Source: Teredinibacter waterburyi (GTDB taxonomy: Bacteria; Pseudomonadota; Gammaproteobacteria; Pseudomonadales; Cellvibrionaceae). Taken from it: a stretch of DNA of 64,000 nucleotides. The stretch lies in NCBI RefSeq assembly GCF_001922985.1, contig NZ_MRUH01000007.1:1-64000 (forward strand). Reading direction: 5' to 3'. The notes under the pieces are model-generated. The model did no database searches. It saw nothing but the letters and a program-made list of their open reading frames with translations, and was not told the origin of the DNA. Shown here piece after piece: positions 1 to 8,458 of this stretch (position 1 is its first letter; every line of letters begins with the position of its first letter). The position numbers and the translations under genes were made by a program.

Positions 1-1140
1 GAAAGCTTGCCGGACTACATGATCCCTGCGCACTTTGTGTGTTTGCCTTCATTTCCGCAAACACCTAATAACAAGGTTGATCGCAAGGCCTTACCTAAGC
101 CTGAATTGGAAAGTTTCTCTGATGATTTGAGTGCTAGTTACGCGCGCAACGACTTCGATCGCGCTTTAGTTTCCGTTTGGAGGCGAATATTAGCCCGAAC
201 AGCTGTTAGTATCGATGACGATTTCTTTGCGATGGGCGGCGACTCCATGTCGGCGATTACCTTAATTAAAGAAATGAAAGTCGCTACCGGCGTTGAATTT
301 CCTTTGTCGAGTATTTTTGAGGCCCCAACGATAAGGCTACTAACTGCTGATGCGGGCGATGTCTCGTCGAAAAATGCGAGCGTGGTTAGTCTCAACAAAG
401 TTGACGCTTCAGTCGATTGTGTTATGTATTGCTTAGCCGGTGTTGAGATCTATAGACCCTTAGCCGAAAAGTTCTCCGATATTCCGGTTTACGGCGCCTA
501 TGCGAAACAAGAAATAAATATTATTGAGCATCAGGCGAGCGGCGCATCGAAATTAACCATCAATGGTTTAGTGGATGCCTATATAGAGGCTATTACGAGA
601 CAGGACGCCAGTAAGAATATTATTTTAGCCGGGCTATCATTTGGTGGACTATTGGCCTTAGAGGTTGCGGTGCAATTAGTCGCACGTGGATATAACGTTA
701 AGCATATTGTGCTTTTAGATACGCGCTTACCCAACCAGAAAACACGGCGCTTTAGAAAAATAGTCCCCGATATTATTAAGCTCTGTCGGCGCCAGGGTGT
801 GGTTAATGTGGCGAATCGGCTGTTAAATAAGGTAATAAAACCAAAGCAGGTTTCAGCAACGGTTAATTTGAAACGGCCAAATCCGCAGGGCGCAGCATTA
901 CGCGTACTTACTCAGATGTATAATGTTGATGAGCATAACTATCCGTTTGATGTCTTGCTAGTTAAAGCAAGCAGTGAGCAAGTTGGCATCGGCTATGAGC
1001 TCAAGCACGATTATGGTTTCTCAAAAATAGTAAAAGGTAGCATCGAGGTTGCAGAGATAGCCGCGACTCACACGGGTATTGTTCACGGTGGCGCAGTAGA
1101 TAAGCTGTATGAGCTAATGAGCAAATATTTTAGTCGGTAA
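1..1140 (+). CDS. NRPS-like protein, 3' part (end of A domain, PCP, thioesterase)
   Basis: The reading frame is open at the left edge, so this is the C-terminal part of a longer gene; no start is assigned. The first ~35 residues are the end of an adenylation domain (LPDYMIPAHFV, then NKVDRKALP with the A10-type lysine). A peptidyl carrier domain follows, with MGGDSMSA and the phosphopantetheine serine at about residue 82. A type I thioesterase has nucleophile motif GLSFGG with Ser at about residue 213, and a C-terminal histidine in ATHTGIVHG. The enzyme would activate an amino or hydroxy acid, load it on the carrier and release it by hydrolysis or transfer. Its thioesterase resembles that of the NRPS at 20259-24311 (both have a GV[ED]IY motif early in the domain), so the two are probably paralogues. 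The substrate cannot be read because the A-domain core lies outside the window. Confidence 0.88.
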   Translation, partial: ESLPDYMIPAHFVCLPSFPQTPNNKVDRKALPKPELESFSDDLSASYARNDFDRALVSVWRRILARTAVSIDDDFFAMGGDSMSAITLIKEMKVATGVEFPLSSIFEAPTIRLLTADAGDVSSKNASVVSLNKVDASVDCVMYCLAGVEIYRPLAEKFSDIPVYGAYAKQEINIIEHQASGASKLTINGLVDAYIEAITRQDASKNIILAGLSFGGLLALEVAVQLVARGYNVKHIVLLDTRLPNQKTRRFRKIVPDIIKLCRRQGVVNVANRLLNKVIKPKQVSATVNLKRPNPQGAALRVLTQMYNVDEHNYPFDVLLVKASSEQVGIGYELKHDYGFSKIVKGSIEVAEIAATHTGIVHGGAVDKLYELMSKYFSR

Positions 1141-1186
1141 TTTTGTTCGAAGAGCGTGTATTAGAAAAGGTAATAGCCTGTGAACG

Positions 1187-1213
1187 CCCCCGCCAAAAGT
1201 TACTTGGCGGGGG
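1187..1213. terminator. Hairpin between convergent genes
   Basis: A perfect 10-bp stem (CCCCCGCCAA / TTGGCGGGGG) with a 7-nt loop lies between the NRPS fragment and the convergent FkbM gene and overlaps the stop codon of the latter. The following tract is AT-rich but not a strong U-run, so it may act as a weak bidirectional terminator or as an mRNA 3'-end stabiliser. Confidence 0.55.
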
Positions 1214-1970
1214 TATTCAAAATACTAAACAACCCCGAACACCAGGATAAGTGTGGTGTTCCATGGGAGCGGTATTTTTCGTAAATATCGACTAACTGAA
1301 AGTCATATTGGGCAAGGAAGTCGATCATTTGGCTTGGCGATCCTTGCTTGTCGTAAAGTGGGCAGAAGTTCATTTCTAGAAAAACGTTCTTGATCAATCC
1401 TTGTTCGAAACTCTTTTTCGCCCCTTTAAGTACGTTGAGATCAAAGCCTTGGGTATCTATTTTTAAAAGATCTATTTGGCTTAGATTGTGTTCCTGCACA
1501 AAGAGGTCAACAGTGGATACCTCAACGGTTTCCAGTGTGGTTACCGTATCTTTATTGCCGTGAAAAGGATTTCTGGTGTCATCAGCCAAATCTAAAAATG
1601 AGCTTAGTAAGGTGTTGCCGTAGTTTTTAAATTCAAGTTCGCTAGGTGCTTCCCCTAAGGCAAGTTTAAAAAGCTCGACATTATTCCACTTGGGTAGATT
1701 TTGGCGAATCTTGTCGGCTAGCGCCTGGTGAATTGCGGTAGACGGTTCGAAAGAGAAAACCTTAGGGTTATCTAATGAGTCGACTAGCATTTCAATGGTT
1801 TGACCAACATTGGCGCCAACATCTAGGCAAATCGGAGAGCGATTGTTAATGATAGTGGCCAAATCTTCATCAATTTTGTAACCCTTAACGGCGTAATGAG
1901 GGTTGGGCTCGAGCCGTTTCCCCAGCTTGTTGAGTGCGCCAAATACTATTGTTTTTAGGAGTCGCTTCAT
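1200..1970 (-). CDS. FkbM family methyltransferase
   Basis: A 256-residue SAM-dependent methyltransferase of the FkbM type. SAM motif I is CLDVGANVGQT at about residues 48-58, an acidic motif follows in VFSFEPS near residue 72, and the family signature IDLLKIDTQGFDLNVLKGA lies near residue 166. FkbM enzymes O-methylate polyketides and are common in surface-polysaccharide loci, where they methylate sugars. The start is the ATG at 1970. The gene is divergent from the arabinose-pathway operon and convergent with the NRPS fragment. A role in capping or modifying the glycan is inferred from this position. The exact acceptor is unknown. Confidence 0.85.
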   Translation of the reverse strand: MKRLLKTIVFGALNKLGKRLEPNPHYAVKGYKIDEDLATIINNRSPICLDVGANVGQTIEMLVDSLDNPKVFSFEPSTAIHQALADKIRQNLPKWNNVELFKLALGEAPSELEFKNYGNTLLSSFLDLADDTRNPFHGNKDTVTTLETVEVSTVDLFVQEHNLSQIDLLKIDTQGFDLNVLKGAKKSFEQGLIKNVFLEMNFCPLYDKQGSPSQMIDFLAQYDFQLVDIYEKYRSHGTPHLSWCSGLFSILNTPAK

Positions 1971-2324
1971 GTGGAGTGTCCTTATAAATAAATGCTGGCG
2001 TAGGCTATTGGAAATGCGGTAAGTATTGCACAGGAGATATCCGCGATACTAGCGCAACGTGGAGCATCATTAATGACAACTAAATGTACCTGCGGGGGTT
2101 CATTAGAAGTGATTAAAATCTTTGATTTTGCTAAGATCACAAGCCGTAAGCCAGCGTTGTCTAAGCCTGAGCGTAACCCGTTCAAAATCCGAACGAGTAC
2201 GTTATTAATTCATGTACGTTTAGACTGCCGATCAGCCGTTAGTATCTGCACGGTTAGCCTGCACATGACCCCCGAATTCAACACTAATTCAGTTGTTACT
2301 TTCAATTATTGAGGAATCTCTACA
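1971..2324. other. Divergent intergenic region, no firm gene
   Basis: These 354 bases separate FkbM (-) from the + strand glycan operon and must hold promoters for both, but I see no convincing -35/-10 pair. A 79-codon frame at 2073-2312 has an SD-like GGAG 8 bases before its ATG. Its composition is unremarkable and I recognise nothing in it, so it is not called as a gene. Confidence 0.4.
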
Positions 2325-3959
2325 GTGACCCCAAGACGAATACCCAATGCAGTCTTTGTTTTTAGTGGCTTACTCTTACTGATTGGATTAATCGCTCGAC
2401 TACTTCCGTTGTTCGGTGGAGTCGATAGAATAATGCAACAGTTCCCATCTGAAGATGGCTACTTAATGCTGACCATTGCACGTAATTTAGCCCTAGGGTT
2501 TGGGATGAGTACCGCCGAGGGTACGATACCAACTAACGGTACACAGCCTTTCGTCACCTTTATTTGGGCTTTGGGGTACTTGGCTGTAGGTGCAGATAAA
2601 TTCTACGGCGTGATAGTGTCACATTTGGTGCAGTTTGTAGCGAGCTGCCTATTTGCCTTGGTGGTTTACCGTCTATTTTTGAAAGTGTTTAAGACCCATC
2701 TTTACGGTAATCAAATTGCAATAATTGGAGCGGCGCTTCTCTTTGCGAGCCCGCAGTTGCTTCCCCATAGCATGAATTTCTTAGAAACGGGCGTATACGC
2801 GCTTGTTATCGCTGTGGTAATCAGTACTTTTTATGAGACGGATGCAGATGCAGGTAATCTCTGGAGCTACAAGAAATCCATCGCTGTAGGCTTGCTGTTG
2901 GGGCTTTTGTTTTGGGTGCGAATAGATTCCGTTTTTATTATCTTCGCGGCATGCGTGTCGTATCTATATAGAGGTGCACATCTTGGCGCGGCGCATTTAC
3001 GCGAACGCTTTGTTCGCACCTTGGTATTTGGAACGACCTCCGTTATTGTCGCTTCACCTTGGTTGATTTCAAATTACCTCAACTTCGGTTCGTTTATGCC
3101 GATTAGCGGTCAGGCGCAAGACGCTAAGTCGTTCGCACAGAATCTCGTTGTCATACCCTCTACGCTAGTAGAATACCTATCGATAATTGTTCCAATCCCA
3201 CAAAGCCTGCAGCAGCAACCCGCGGTAGTCGCATTTTGTTGTTTGCTTATAGCGCTGGCGATAGTGTTGTGGGTGATGATGTTTCGGAAGCTTAACCGCG
3301 GTCATCGCACCTTGATGATCTTTGGCGCAATAGTCGCATTTTGTTTTGCGTTTTATTACGGAATATTTTTTGGTGCGAAGCATTTCGTAGCGCGCTATTT
3401 ATCAGTGCTAGCGGTATTTTTTGCCATGTTTACAATTACTATCGCGTTTCATATCTGGTCGATGGTCGGCCGCGCGAAACTGCCTAGCGCGAGTATCGCA
3501 GGCCTTGTGGTGGTGTTACTCGTTGCTGGATTAAACGTGCGAATATATTTTACTGGAATGCCCCACGAACATATTCAAGTGATTAATTGGGTGGAGCAGA
3601 ATGTGCCCGACGACCAATGGGTAGCAGCGATACAAACCGGCACCCTTGGCTATTTTCACGATCGCACTAAGAATTTAGATGGCAAGGTTAACCCCGATGC
3701 CTTAGCCGCTAAAAAAGGTCGCGCGTTTTGTCCAGAAGTTGACGATGAAACCGTATTTATTAACGGTAAGAAAAATTGTCTAATGCACTATATTGTACAG
3801 AGCGATATAGCTTACTTGGCCGATTGGCAGGGCATTACCGGTTGGTCCGAATACGAGCCATTAAAAAGTAACTTTGAACTCGTGGTAAATGATTCGAAAT
3901 CGAATTTAGGTGTCTATCGCCGGTACGGAGCTAAAACCAAAGCTATGGTAGAAAAATAG
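2325..3959 (+). CDS. GT-C type membrane glycosyltransferase, candidate arabinosyltransferase
   Basis: A 544-residue polytopic membrane protein with roughly ten or more hydrophobic segments and a soluble C-terminal tail of about 120 residues. The first extracytoplasmic loop carries an acidic pair (PSEDGYLM, E43-D44) and then ARNLALGFG, a layout typical of GT-C enzymes that use polyprenyl-phosphate sugars as donors. The start is GTG, chosen because GAGGA lies 9 bases upstream. It begins an operon with the HAD-UbiA, DprE1-like and DprE2-like genes, so a polyprenyl-phosphoryl-arabinose donor is the natural guess. That specificity is inferred. A more general dolichyl-mannose-type (GT39-like) transferase cannot be excluded. 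Confidence 0.65.
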   Translation: MTPRRIPNAVFVFSGLLLLIGLIARLLPLFGGVDRIMQQFPSEDGYLMLTIARNLALGFGMSTAEGTIPTNGTQPFVTFIWALGYLAVGADKFYGVIVSHLVQFVASCLFALVVYRLFLKVFKTHLYGNQIAIIGAALLFASPQLLPHSMNFLETGVYALVIAVVISTFYETDADAGNLWSYKKSIAVGLLLGLLFWVRIDSVFIIFAACVSYLYRGAHLGAAHLRERFVRTLVFGTTSVIVASPWLISNYLNFGSFMPISGQAQDAKSFAQNLVVIPSTLVEYLSIIVPIPQSLQQQPAVVAFCCLLIALAIVLWVMMFRKLNRGHRTLMIFGAIVAFCFAFYYGIFFGAKHFVARYLSVLAVFFAMFTITIAFHIWSMVGRAKLPSASIAGLVVVLLVAGLNVRIYFTGMPHEHIQVINWVEQNVPDDQWVAAIQTGTLGYFHDRTKNLDGKVNPDALAAKKGRAFCPEVDDETVFINGKKNCLMHYIVQSDIAYLADWQGITGWSEYEPLKSNFELVVNDSKSNLGVYRRYGAKTKAMVEK

Positions 3960-3961
3960 CT

Positions 3962-4927
3962 GTGGGAAAAATTAATAAAGTACTCACAGTAACCGTAGCC
4001 AGTATATTCCTCTACGCCGTTTGGGCATTCTATTCCGGTTTTGATGAAGTTTATGCGGGGCTGCAGCGCGTAGGCTGGGTAGGCTTCGGCCTATTGTTGG
4101 TATTGTCACTTTTTAACTATGGCCTGCGTTTTTTTCGCTGGCATTTGATGATTGGTCAGGTTACTGGCGTTTGGGTACCGCTGCGTGCGCATCTAAGTTG
4201 TTATCTTTCCGGCTTTGCCTTAACTGCAACCCCCGGTAAAGTAGGTGAGGCGCTACGCTCGTATTATCTACGCCCTCACGGTGTCGCCGTTAAAGATAGT
4301 TTGGCGGCACTGTTTGCTGAACGCCTTATCGATTTGATTTCGGTTTTATTCATCGGTGCACTAGCACTTACTCGGTTTGCCGAATATCGCTGGATCGGTA
4401 TAGCGGTAATCGTGGTTGTATTGTTGGCGGCAGGCTGTGTGCGTAGTCCATATCTCGTAATATTCTTGCGTTGGCTGCAAGCAAAAATTAACAATCAGAA
4501 GTTACACTATACGCTCTCTCACCTTATCGACATGATGGAATCAGCTGCACGCTATATGGTTTGGCGAGTGTGGTTAATTGGTTTGATATTGGGTGTAATT
4601 GCCTGGGGAGCTGAAGCCTGGGGGTTAATGCTTCTGGTAACCTGGTTAACCGGCGAAGATGCCACATTAATTGTCGCTGGCATCTATGCCCTGAGTATGA
4701 TTGTTGGTGCGATTTCATTTTTACCCGGCGGCTTGGGCGGCGCCGAAGCGGTAATGGCTGGGCTATTGGTTGCTTTGGGGGTTAGCTTTTCCGACGCGAC
4801 TGTGGCGACCATCATCTGCCGTGTAGTTACCTTGTGGTTTGCAATCTTTATTGGTCTTGCGGTGATGATGCGTTATCAATATATCGCTGCACAAAAACTA
4901 AAACTCTCAAGTGAAGAAACATTATGA
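3962..4927 (+). CDS. Lysylphosphatidylglycerol synthase TM-region / UPF0104 membrane protein
   Basis: A 321-residue integral membrane protein with about eight hydrophobic segments and the family signature TATPGKVGEALRS at about residues 88-100. Near the C-terminus it has the glycine-rich segment FLPGGLGGAEAV. Members of this LPG_synthase_TM (AglD/MprF flippase-like) family often sit in cell-surface glycan loci and are thought to help move lipid-linked substrates, but many have no proven role. The start is GTG, 2 bases after the upstream stop, and the 3' end overlaps the next gene by ATGA, so translation is probably coupled. In this operon it could flip or present the polyprenyl-phosphoryl sugar; this is inferred. 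Confidence 0.8.
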   Translation: MGKINKVLTVTVASIFLYAVWAFYSGFDEVYAGLQRVGWVGFGLLLVLSLFNYGLRFFRWHLMIGQVTGVWVPLRAHLSCYLSGFALTATPGKVGEALRSYYLRPHGVAVKDSLAALFAERLIDLISVLFIGALALTRFAEYRWIGIAVIVVVLLAAGCVRSPYLVIFLRWLQAKINNQKLHYTLSHLIDMMESAARYMVWRVWLIGLILGVIAWGAEAWGLMLLVTWLTGEDATLIVAGIYALSMIVGAISFLPGGLGGAEAVMAGLLVALGVSFSDATVATIICRVVTLWFAIFIGLAVMMRYQYIAAQKLKLSSEETL

Positions 4928-6378
4928 GTGAAAATATCGAAGGTGTTCCGCTGCTGGTGGATCTCGATGGATCATTAGTGCGCACCGACACCCTGTTTGA
5001 AACAGCCATTCTGTTTATTAAAGGCCAGCCTTGGTTGTTGCCGCTGATGGCGTTGTGGTTGTTGCAAGGAAAAACAACGTTAAAACGAGAACTCGCCGAG
5101 CGTACCAAGCTTAATGTTGAGGTGCTTCCGTACCGAACCGAGGTGATTGATTACCTCGAAAATGAAAGAACTAACGGACGGGAAATAATACTGTGTACTG
5201 GTAGTTGGTCTGAAGTTGCAAATCGAGTTGCTGCGCACCTAAATATTTTTAGCGGTGTTATGGCGTCGGATGCTAGTCAAAACCTTACCGGCAAAAATAA
5301 AGCGCGTACTGCGGTCGAGAGGTTCGGCGAGCGGGGGTTTGATTATCTAGGTAACGAAGATAAAGATCTTTTAGTCTGGAAGCATTCTCGTCGCGCCTTG
5401 GTGGTAGGCGATGAAAAACTAGAGAAAAAAGCGGCAGCAGTGACGGACGTCGAAAAAAACTTTAAAGATGAGAAAGCTGGGTTTAAGGTTTTCCTAAAAG
5501 CAATTCGCGTTCACCAGTGGGCGAAGAATGCATTATTGGTGGTGCCATTGCTTACTGCGCATCAGCTCGCCAATGTGGGAATGATATCCGACGTTATCGT
5601 CGCCTTTATTAGTTTTGGCTTATGCGCCTCGGCGACTTATCTGTTGAATGATATGTTCGATCTGGAGGCCGATCGTAAGCATCGTACCAAATGCCGGCGC
5701 CCACTGGCTGCAGGTACCATCAGCATTCCGGCTGGGGTATTAATGTTTACGGGGCTAATGGCTGCCGGCTTAGGCCTTGCCGTTTGCTTGAATCTTCTTT
5801 TCGTAATCGCGTTATTGGTCTATTTGTTTCTAACCATTATCTACAGTTTCAAACTAAAGCGTTTGCAGACGGTAGATGTGATCGTATTGGCAAGCTTATT
5901 TACAATACGGGTAATTGCAGGTGGCGCAGCGATCAGTGTACCTTTGTCGTTTTGGCTACTGTGTTTCTCAATGTTTTTGTTTCTCTCTCTAGCGATTGTA
6001 AAGCGTGTCAGCGAACTGATTAAAACGGCCGAAGAAGTTAATGCTAGCGAAAAGTCTGGAGAAGAAAAGGTGAGTGGCCGCGGATATTATATTTCCGACC
6101 TTGTGATCTTACAAAATCTAGGTGGTTGTTCCGCGTTTATGTCGGTGCTTGTTTTGGCTTTCTATATCAACAGTGACGAGGTAGTACAGCTCTATCGCCA
6201 TCCAGAAATTCTCTGGTTGATTTGTCCGATTATAGGTTATTGGGTTATGCGTGTGTGGATGCTAACTGCTCGCGGGCAAATGAATGAAGATCCAATTAGC
6301 TTTGCAATTGTAGATAAAAATAGTTGGTACGCGGGTGGATTGGTTTTGATGGTGTTATTTGTAGCTGGTTTAATTTAG
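4924..6378 (+). CDS. HAD phosphatase-UbiA prenyltransferase fusion (DPPR synthase-like)
   Basis: A 484-residue two-domain protein. Residues 1 to ~175 are a HAD-type hydrolase with the nucleophile motif VDLDGS (D13, D15) and a VVGDE segment. Residues ~190-484 are a UbiA-type polytopic domain with the Mg/diphosphate motif NDMFDLEADRKHRTK near residue 242 and a second conserved loop YSFKLKRLQTVDV. In mycobacteria a UbiA homologue (Rv3806c) moves phosphoribose from PRPP to decaprenyl phosphate, and a separate phosphatase removes the 5-phosphate. The fusion could do both steps in one chain. It overlaps its upstream neighbour by 4 bases and is followed by DprE1- and DprE2-like genes, which strongly supports this reading. 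A generic UbiA role in quinone synthesis is unlikely in this context. Confidence 0.85.
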   Translation: MSENIEGVPLLVDLDGSLVRTDTLFETAILFIKGQPWLLPLMALWLLQGKTTLKRELAERTKLNVEVLPYRTEVIDYLENERTNGREIILCTGSWSEVANRVAAHLNIFSGVMASDASQNLTGKNKARTAVERFGERGFDYLGNEDKDLLVWKHSRRALVVGDEKLEKKAAAVTDVEKNFKDEKAGFKVFLKAIRVHQWAKNALLVVPLLTAHQLANVGMISDVIVAFISFGLCASATYLLNDMFDLEADRKHRTKCRRPLAAGTISIPAGVLMFTGLMAAGLGLAVCLNLLFVIALLVYLFLTIIYSFKLKRLQTVDVIVLASLFTIRVIAGGAAISVPLSFWLLCFSMFLFLSLAIVKRVSELIKTAEEVNASEKSGEEKVSGRGYYISDLVILQNLGGCSAFMSVLVLAFYINSDEVVQLYRHPEILWLICPIIGYWVMRVWMLTARGQMNEDPISFAIVDKNSWYAGGLVLMVLFVAGLI

Positions 6379-6384
6379 CGGTAA

Positions 6385-7707
6385 ATGTCTATGAAAACGT
6401 GGTCGTGGGGAAATATACCAGTAGCTGAGCATCGCTTACTGCCGTTAACTTGGAGCGATAGCGCACCTGATTTTTCTCGTGCCGAAGGCCCTTTCCTCGC
6501 CTATGGATACGGCCGAAGTTACGGCGATGTGCCTGTCAACGATGGTGGTGCACTACTGCAAACATCAAGTCTAAATCGCGTTTTATCGTTCGATCGAGAC
6601 AGTGGTGTTTTGCATTGTGAAGCCGGTACAAGCTTGCAAGATATACTCAGTTTTTGCGTTCCCGCGGGCTGGTTTTTACCGGTAACACCGGGGACTCAAT
6701 TTGTGTCCTTAGGTGGCGCTGTGGCGAATGACGTCCACGGCAAAAATCACCACTGTGCAGGCACCTTCGGTTGTCACGTGTTGGGTTTCGATTTAGTTAG
6801 ATCGAATGGTGAAACAATGTGGTGTAGCTTGACTGAAAACAAACCGTTGTTTGCTGCAACAATCGGCGGCTTGGGTTTAACCGGTTTGATACTTACCGTT
6901 AAGTTACAGCTTAAAAAGATAGTAAGCAATTTAGTTGATGTCGAAAATATTCCCTTCGCCAATCTTGCTCAGGGGCTAGATTTATTCAAGCAATATAACG
7001 CCTCGACCTATAGCGTGGCCTGGATCGATTGTATCGCCGGCGGTTCCGCTCTCGGGCGTGGAATATTTTCCTATGGTGAGCATAGTGAGCGTCGCTCGAT
7101 TACAACTCCTGCTAATCGTCAAGTCTCCGTGCCTTTTAATTTCCCATCATTTGCGTTGAATAAATACTCAGTGCGGGCGTTTAATGAGGTTTATTACAAA
7201 AAAGGTTGTATGGGCACGCCTGGAATTCAGCAGAGCTATTACGAACCCTTTTTCTACCCGTTAGATAAACTTCTTAAGTGGAATCGCATCTATGGAAAGA
7301 AAGGGTTTTATCAGTATCAGTGCGTTGTTCCCTTTGGTGATAATGACGAAGGCGCAGCGGCAATTGAAAAAATGTTAACCCTGATTAGTCATTCGGGTAA
7401 CGCGTCGTTTCTTGCCGTTTTAAAAGTTTTTGGGGATAAGCAATCACCTGGAATACTTTCATTTCCAATGAAGGGTATAACCTTAGCGCTGGATTTTTCT
7501 AACCGCGGTGCCCGCACCCTGGCGCTATTTTCTGAGTTAGATAAAATCGTCATTAATAATGGTGGACGGGTGTATCCTGCAAAAGATGCGCGTATGTCCG
7601 CAGACGCATTTTCACGCTTTTTCCCGCAGTGGCAGGAATTTGAGCAGTATATAGATGATCAATTTAGCTCGAGCTTTTGGCGGCGAGTGACTGAGGGATT
7701 GAAATGA
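6385..7707 (+). CDS. DprE1-like FAD-dependent polyprenylphosphoryl-ribose oxidase
   Basis: A 440-residue FAD-linked oxidase of the vanillyl-alcohol-oxidase fold. The FAD site shows GYGRSYGD (41-48) and GGAVANDVHGKNHHCAGTFG (110-129), which closely matches mycobacterial DprE1. The substrate domain keeps the WNR-YG-GF-QYQ-VVP pattern near residues 299-315, and the catalytic lysine motif YPAKDARM contains K400. It would oxidise C2' of polyprenyl-phosphoryl-ribose to the keto intermediate. The residue equivalent to mycobacterial Cys387 is Ala368 (codon at 7486-7488). ATGs at 6385 and 6391 are both possible starts and neither has a strong SD. It overlaps the SDR partner by 4 bases, as expected for a two-enzyme epimerase. 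Confidence 0.88.
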   Translation: MSMKTWSWGNIPVAEHRLLPLTWSDSAPDFSRAEGPFLAYGYGRSYGDVPVNDGGALLQTSSLNRVLSFDRDSGVLHCEAGTSLQDILSFCVPAGWFLPVTPGTQFVSLGGAVANDVHGKNHHCAGTFGCHVLGFDLVRSNGETMWCSLTENKPLFAATIGGLGLTGLILTVKLQLKKIVSNLVDVENIPFANLAQGLDLFKQYNASTYSVAWIDCIAGGSALGRGIFSYGEHSERRSITTPANRQVSVPFNFPSFALNKYSVRAFNEVYYKKGCMGTPGIQQSYYEPFFYPLDKLLKWNRIYGKKGFYQYQCVVPFGDNDEGAAAIEKMLTLISHSGNASFLAVLKVFGDKQSPGILSFPMKGITLALDFSNRGARTLALFSELDKIVINNGGRVYPAKDARMSADAFSRFFPQWQEFEQYIDDQFSSSFWRRVTEGLK

Positions 7708-8453
7708 ATAAAATACTTATCGTAGGTGCGACATCCGCGATTGCCCAGGCAGTGGCGAGACAGCTTGCGGAGTTGGAGAAGGACACGGCACAATTTATTT
7801 TGGTTGGTCGAAATGTGGATCGATTAGAGTCTATCGGTACTGATTTAAGTGAGCGGTTTGGCTGTGTTGCAACTTCGGTAGTTGCTAACTTGGATGCACT
7901 CGATGACATCGATGCTTTGATTCAACGTTGCTGGGACACCTATGGCGGTGTAGACATTGCGCTTATCGCCCATGGCGATTTACCCGACCAAGCTAAGTGC
8001 GAAAATGACTGGGCAGAATTTAGTCGAGTGTACAATGTAAACGCATTGTCCTATATGGCGGTTATGCACGCGCTTGCATTAAGAATGGAAAAGGTACGAC
8101 AGGGGACGATTGCTGCGATTGGCTCAGTAGCGGGGGATCGAGGCCGCAAGAGTAACTACGCCTATGGTAGCGCTAAAGGTGCTGTCGCTATTTTTTGTCA
8201 GGGGTTACGCAATCGCTTATTTTCAAAGGGCGTTCATGTGCTTACGGTTAAGCCGGGTTTCGTTGATACTCCAATGACGGCCGCTTTTGACAAATCGGGG
8301 CCGCTTTGGGCAACGCCAGATGTAGTTGCGAAAAGTATTGTGAAAGGGATCGTTTCGAAGAAAAATACCATCTATACGCCGGGGTTTTGGTGGTTGATTA
8401 TGACCGTTATAACAAACATTCCCGAAATGATTTTCAAGCGTTTGTCACTCTAA
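7704..8453 (+). CDS. DprE2-like SDR (keto-ribose reductase)
   Basis: A 249-residue short-chain dehydrogenase. The N-terminal nucleotide motif is VGATSAIAQAV. The catalytic Ser lies in AIGSVAGD and the Tyr/Lys pair in YGSAK (YxxxK), followed by KPGFVDTPM. A hydrophobic C-terminal stretch suggests membrane contact, as for enzymes acting on polyprenyl lipids. By analogy with mycobacterial DprE2 it would reduce the 2-keto intermediate to polyprenyl-phosphoryl-D-arabinose, using the product of the overlapping DprE1-like gene (ATGA junction). The family is clear. The precise substrate rests on the neighbourhood. Confidence 0.85.
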   Translation: MNKILIVGATSAIAQAVARQLAELEKDTAQFILVGRNVDRLESIGTDLSERFGCVATSVVANLDALDDIDALIQRCWDTYGGVDIALIAHGDLPDQAKCENDWAEFSRVYNVNALSYMAVMHALALRMEKVRQGTIAAIGSVAGDRGRKSNYAYGSAKGAVAIFCQGLRNRLFSKGVHVLTVKPGFVDTPMTAAFDKSGPLWATPDVVAKSIVKGIVSKKNTIYTPGFWWLIMTVITNIPEMIFKRLSL

Positions 8454-8458
8454 CCACT

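Noticed and set aside
2073-2312. 79-codon frame in the divergent gap, with an SD-like GGAG
   Set aside because: No recognisable sequence features, and the region must hold promoters; coding status cannot be supported.
4924-8453. Aminoarabinose (Ara4N) lipid A modification as explanation for the arabinose-type genes
   Set aside because: That pathway uses ArnA/B/C/D/T and UDP-sugars; none of these is present, and the UbiA/DprE1/DprE2 set is of a different origin.
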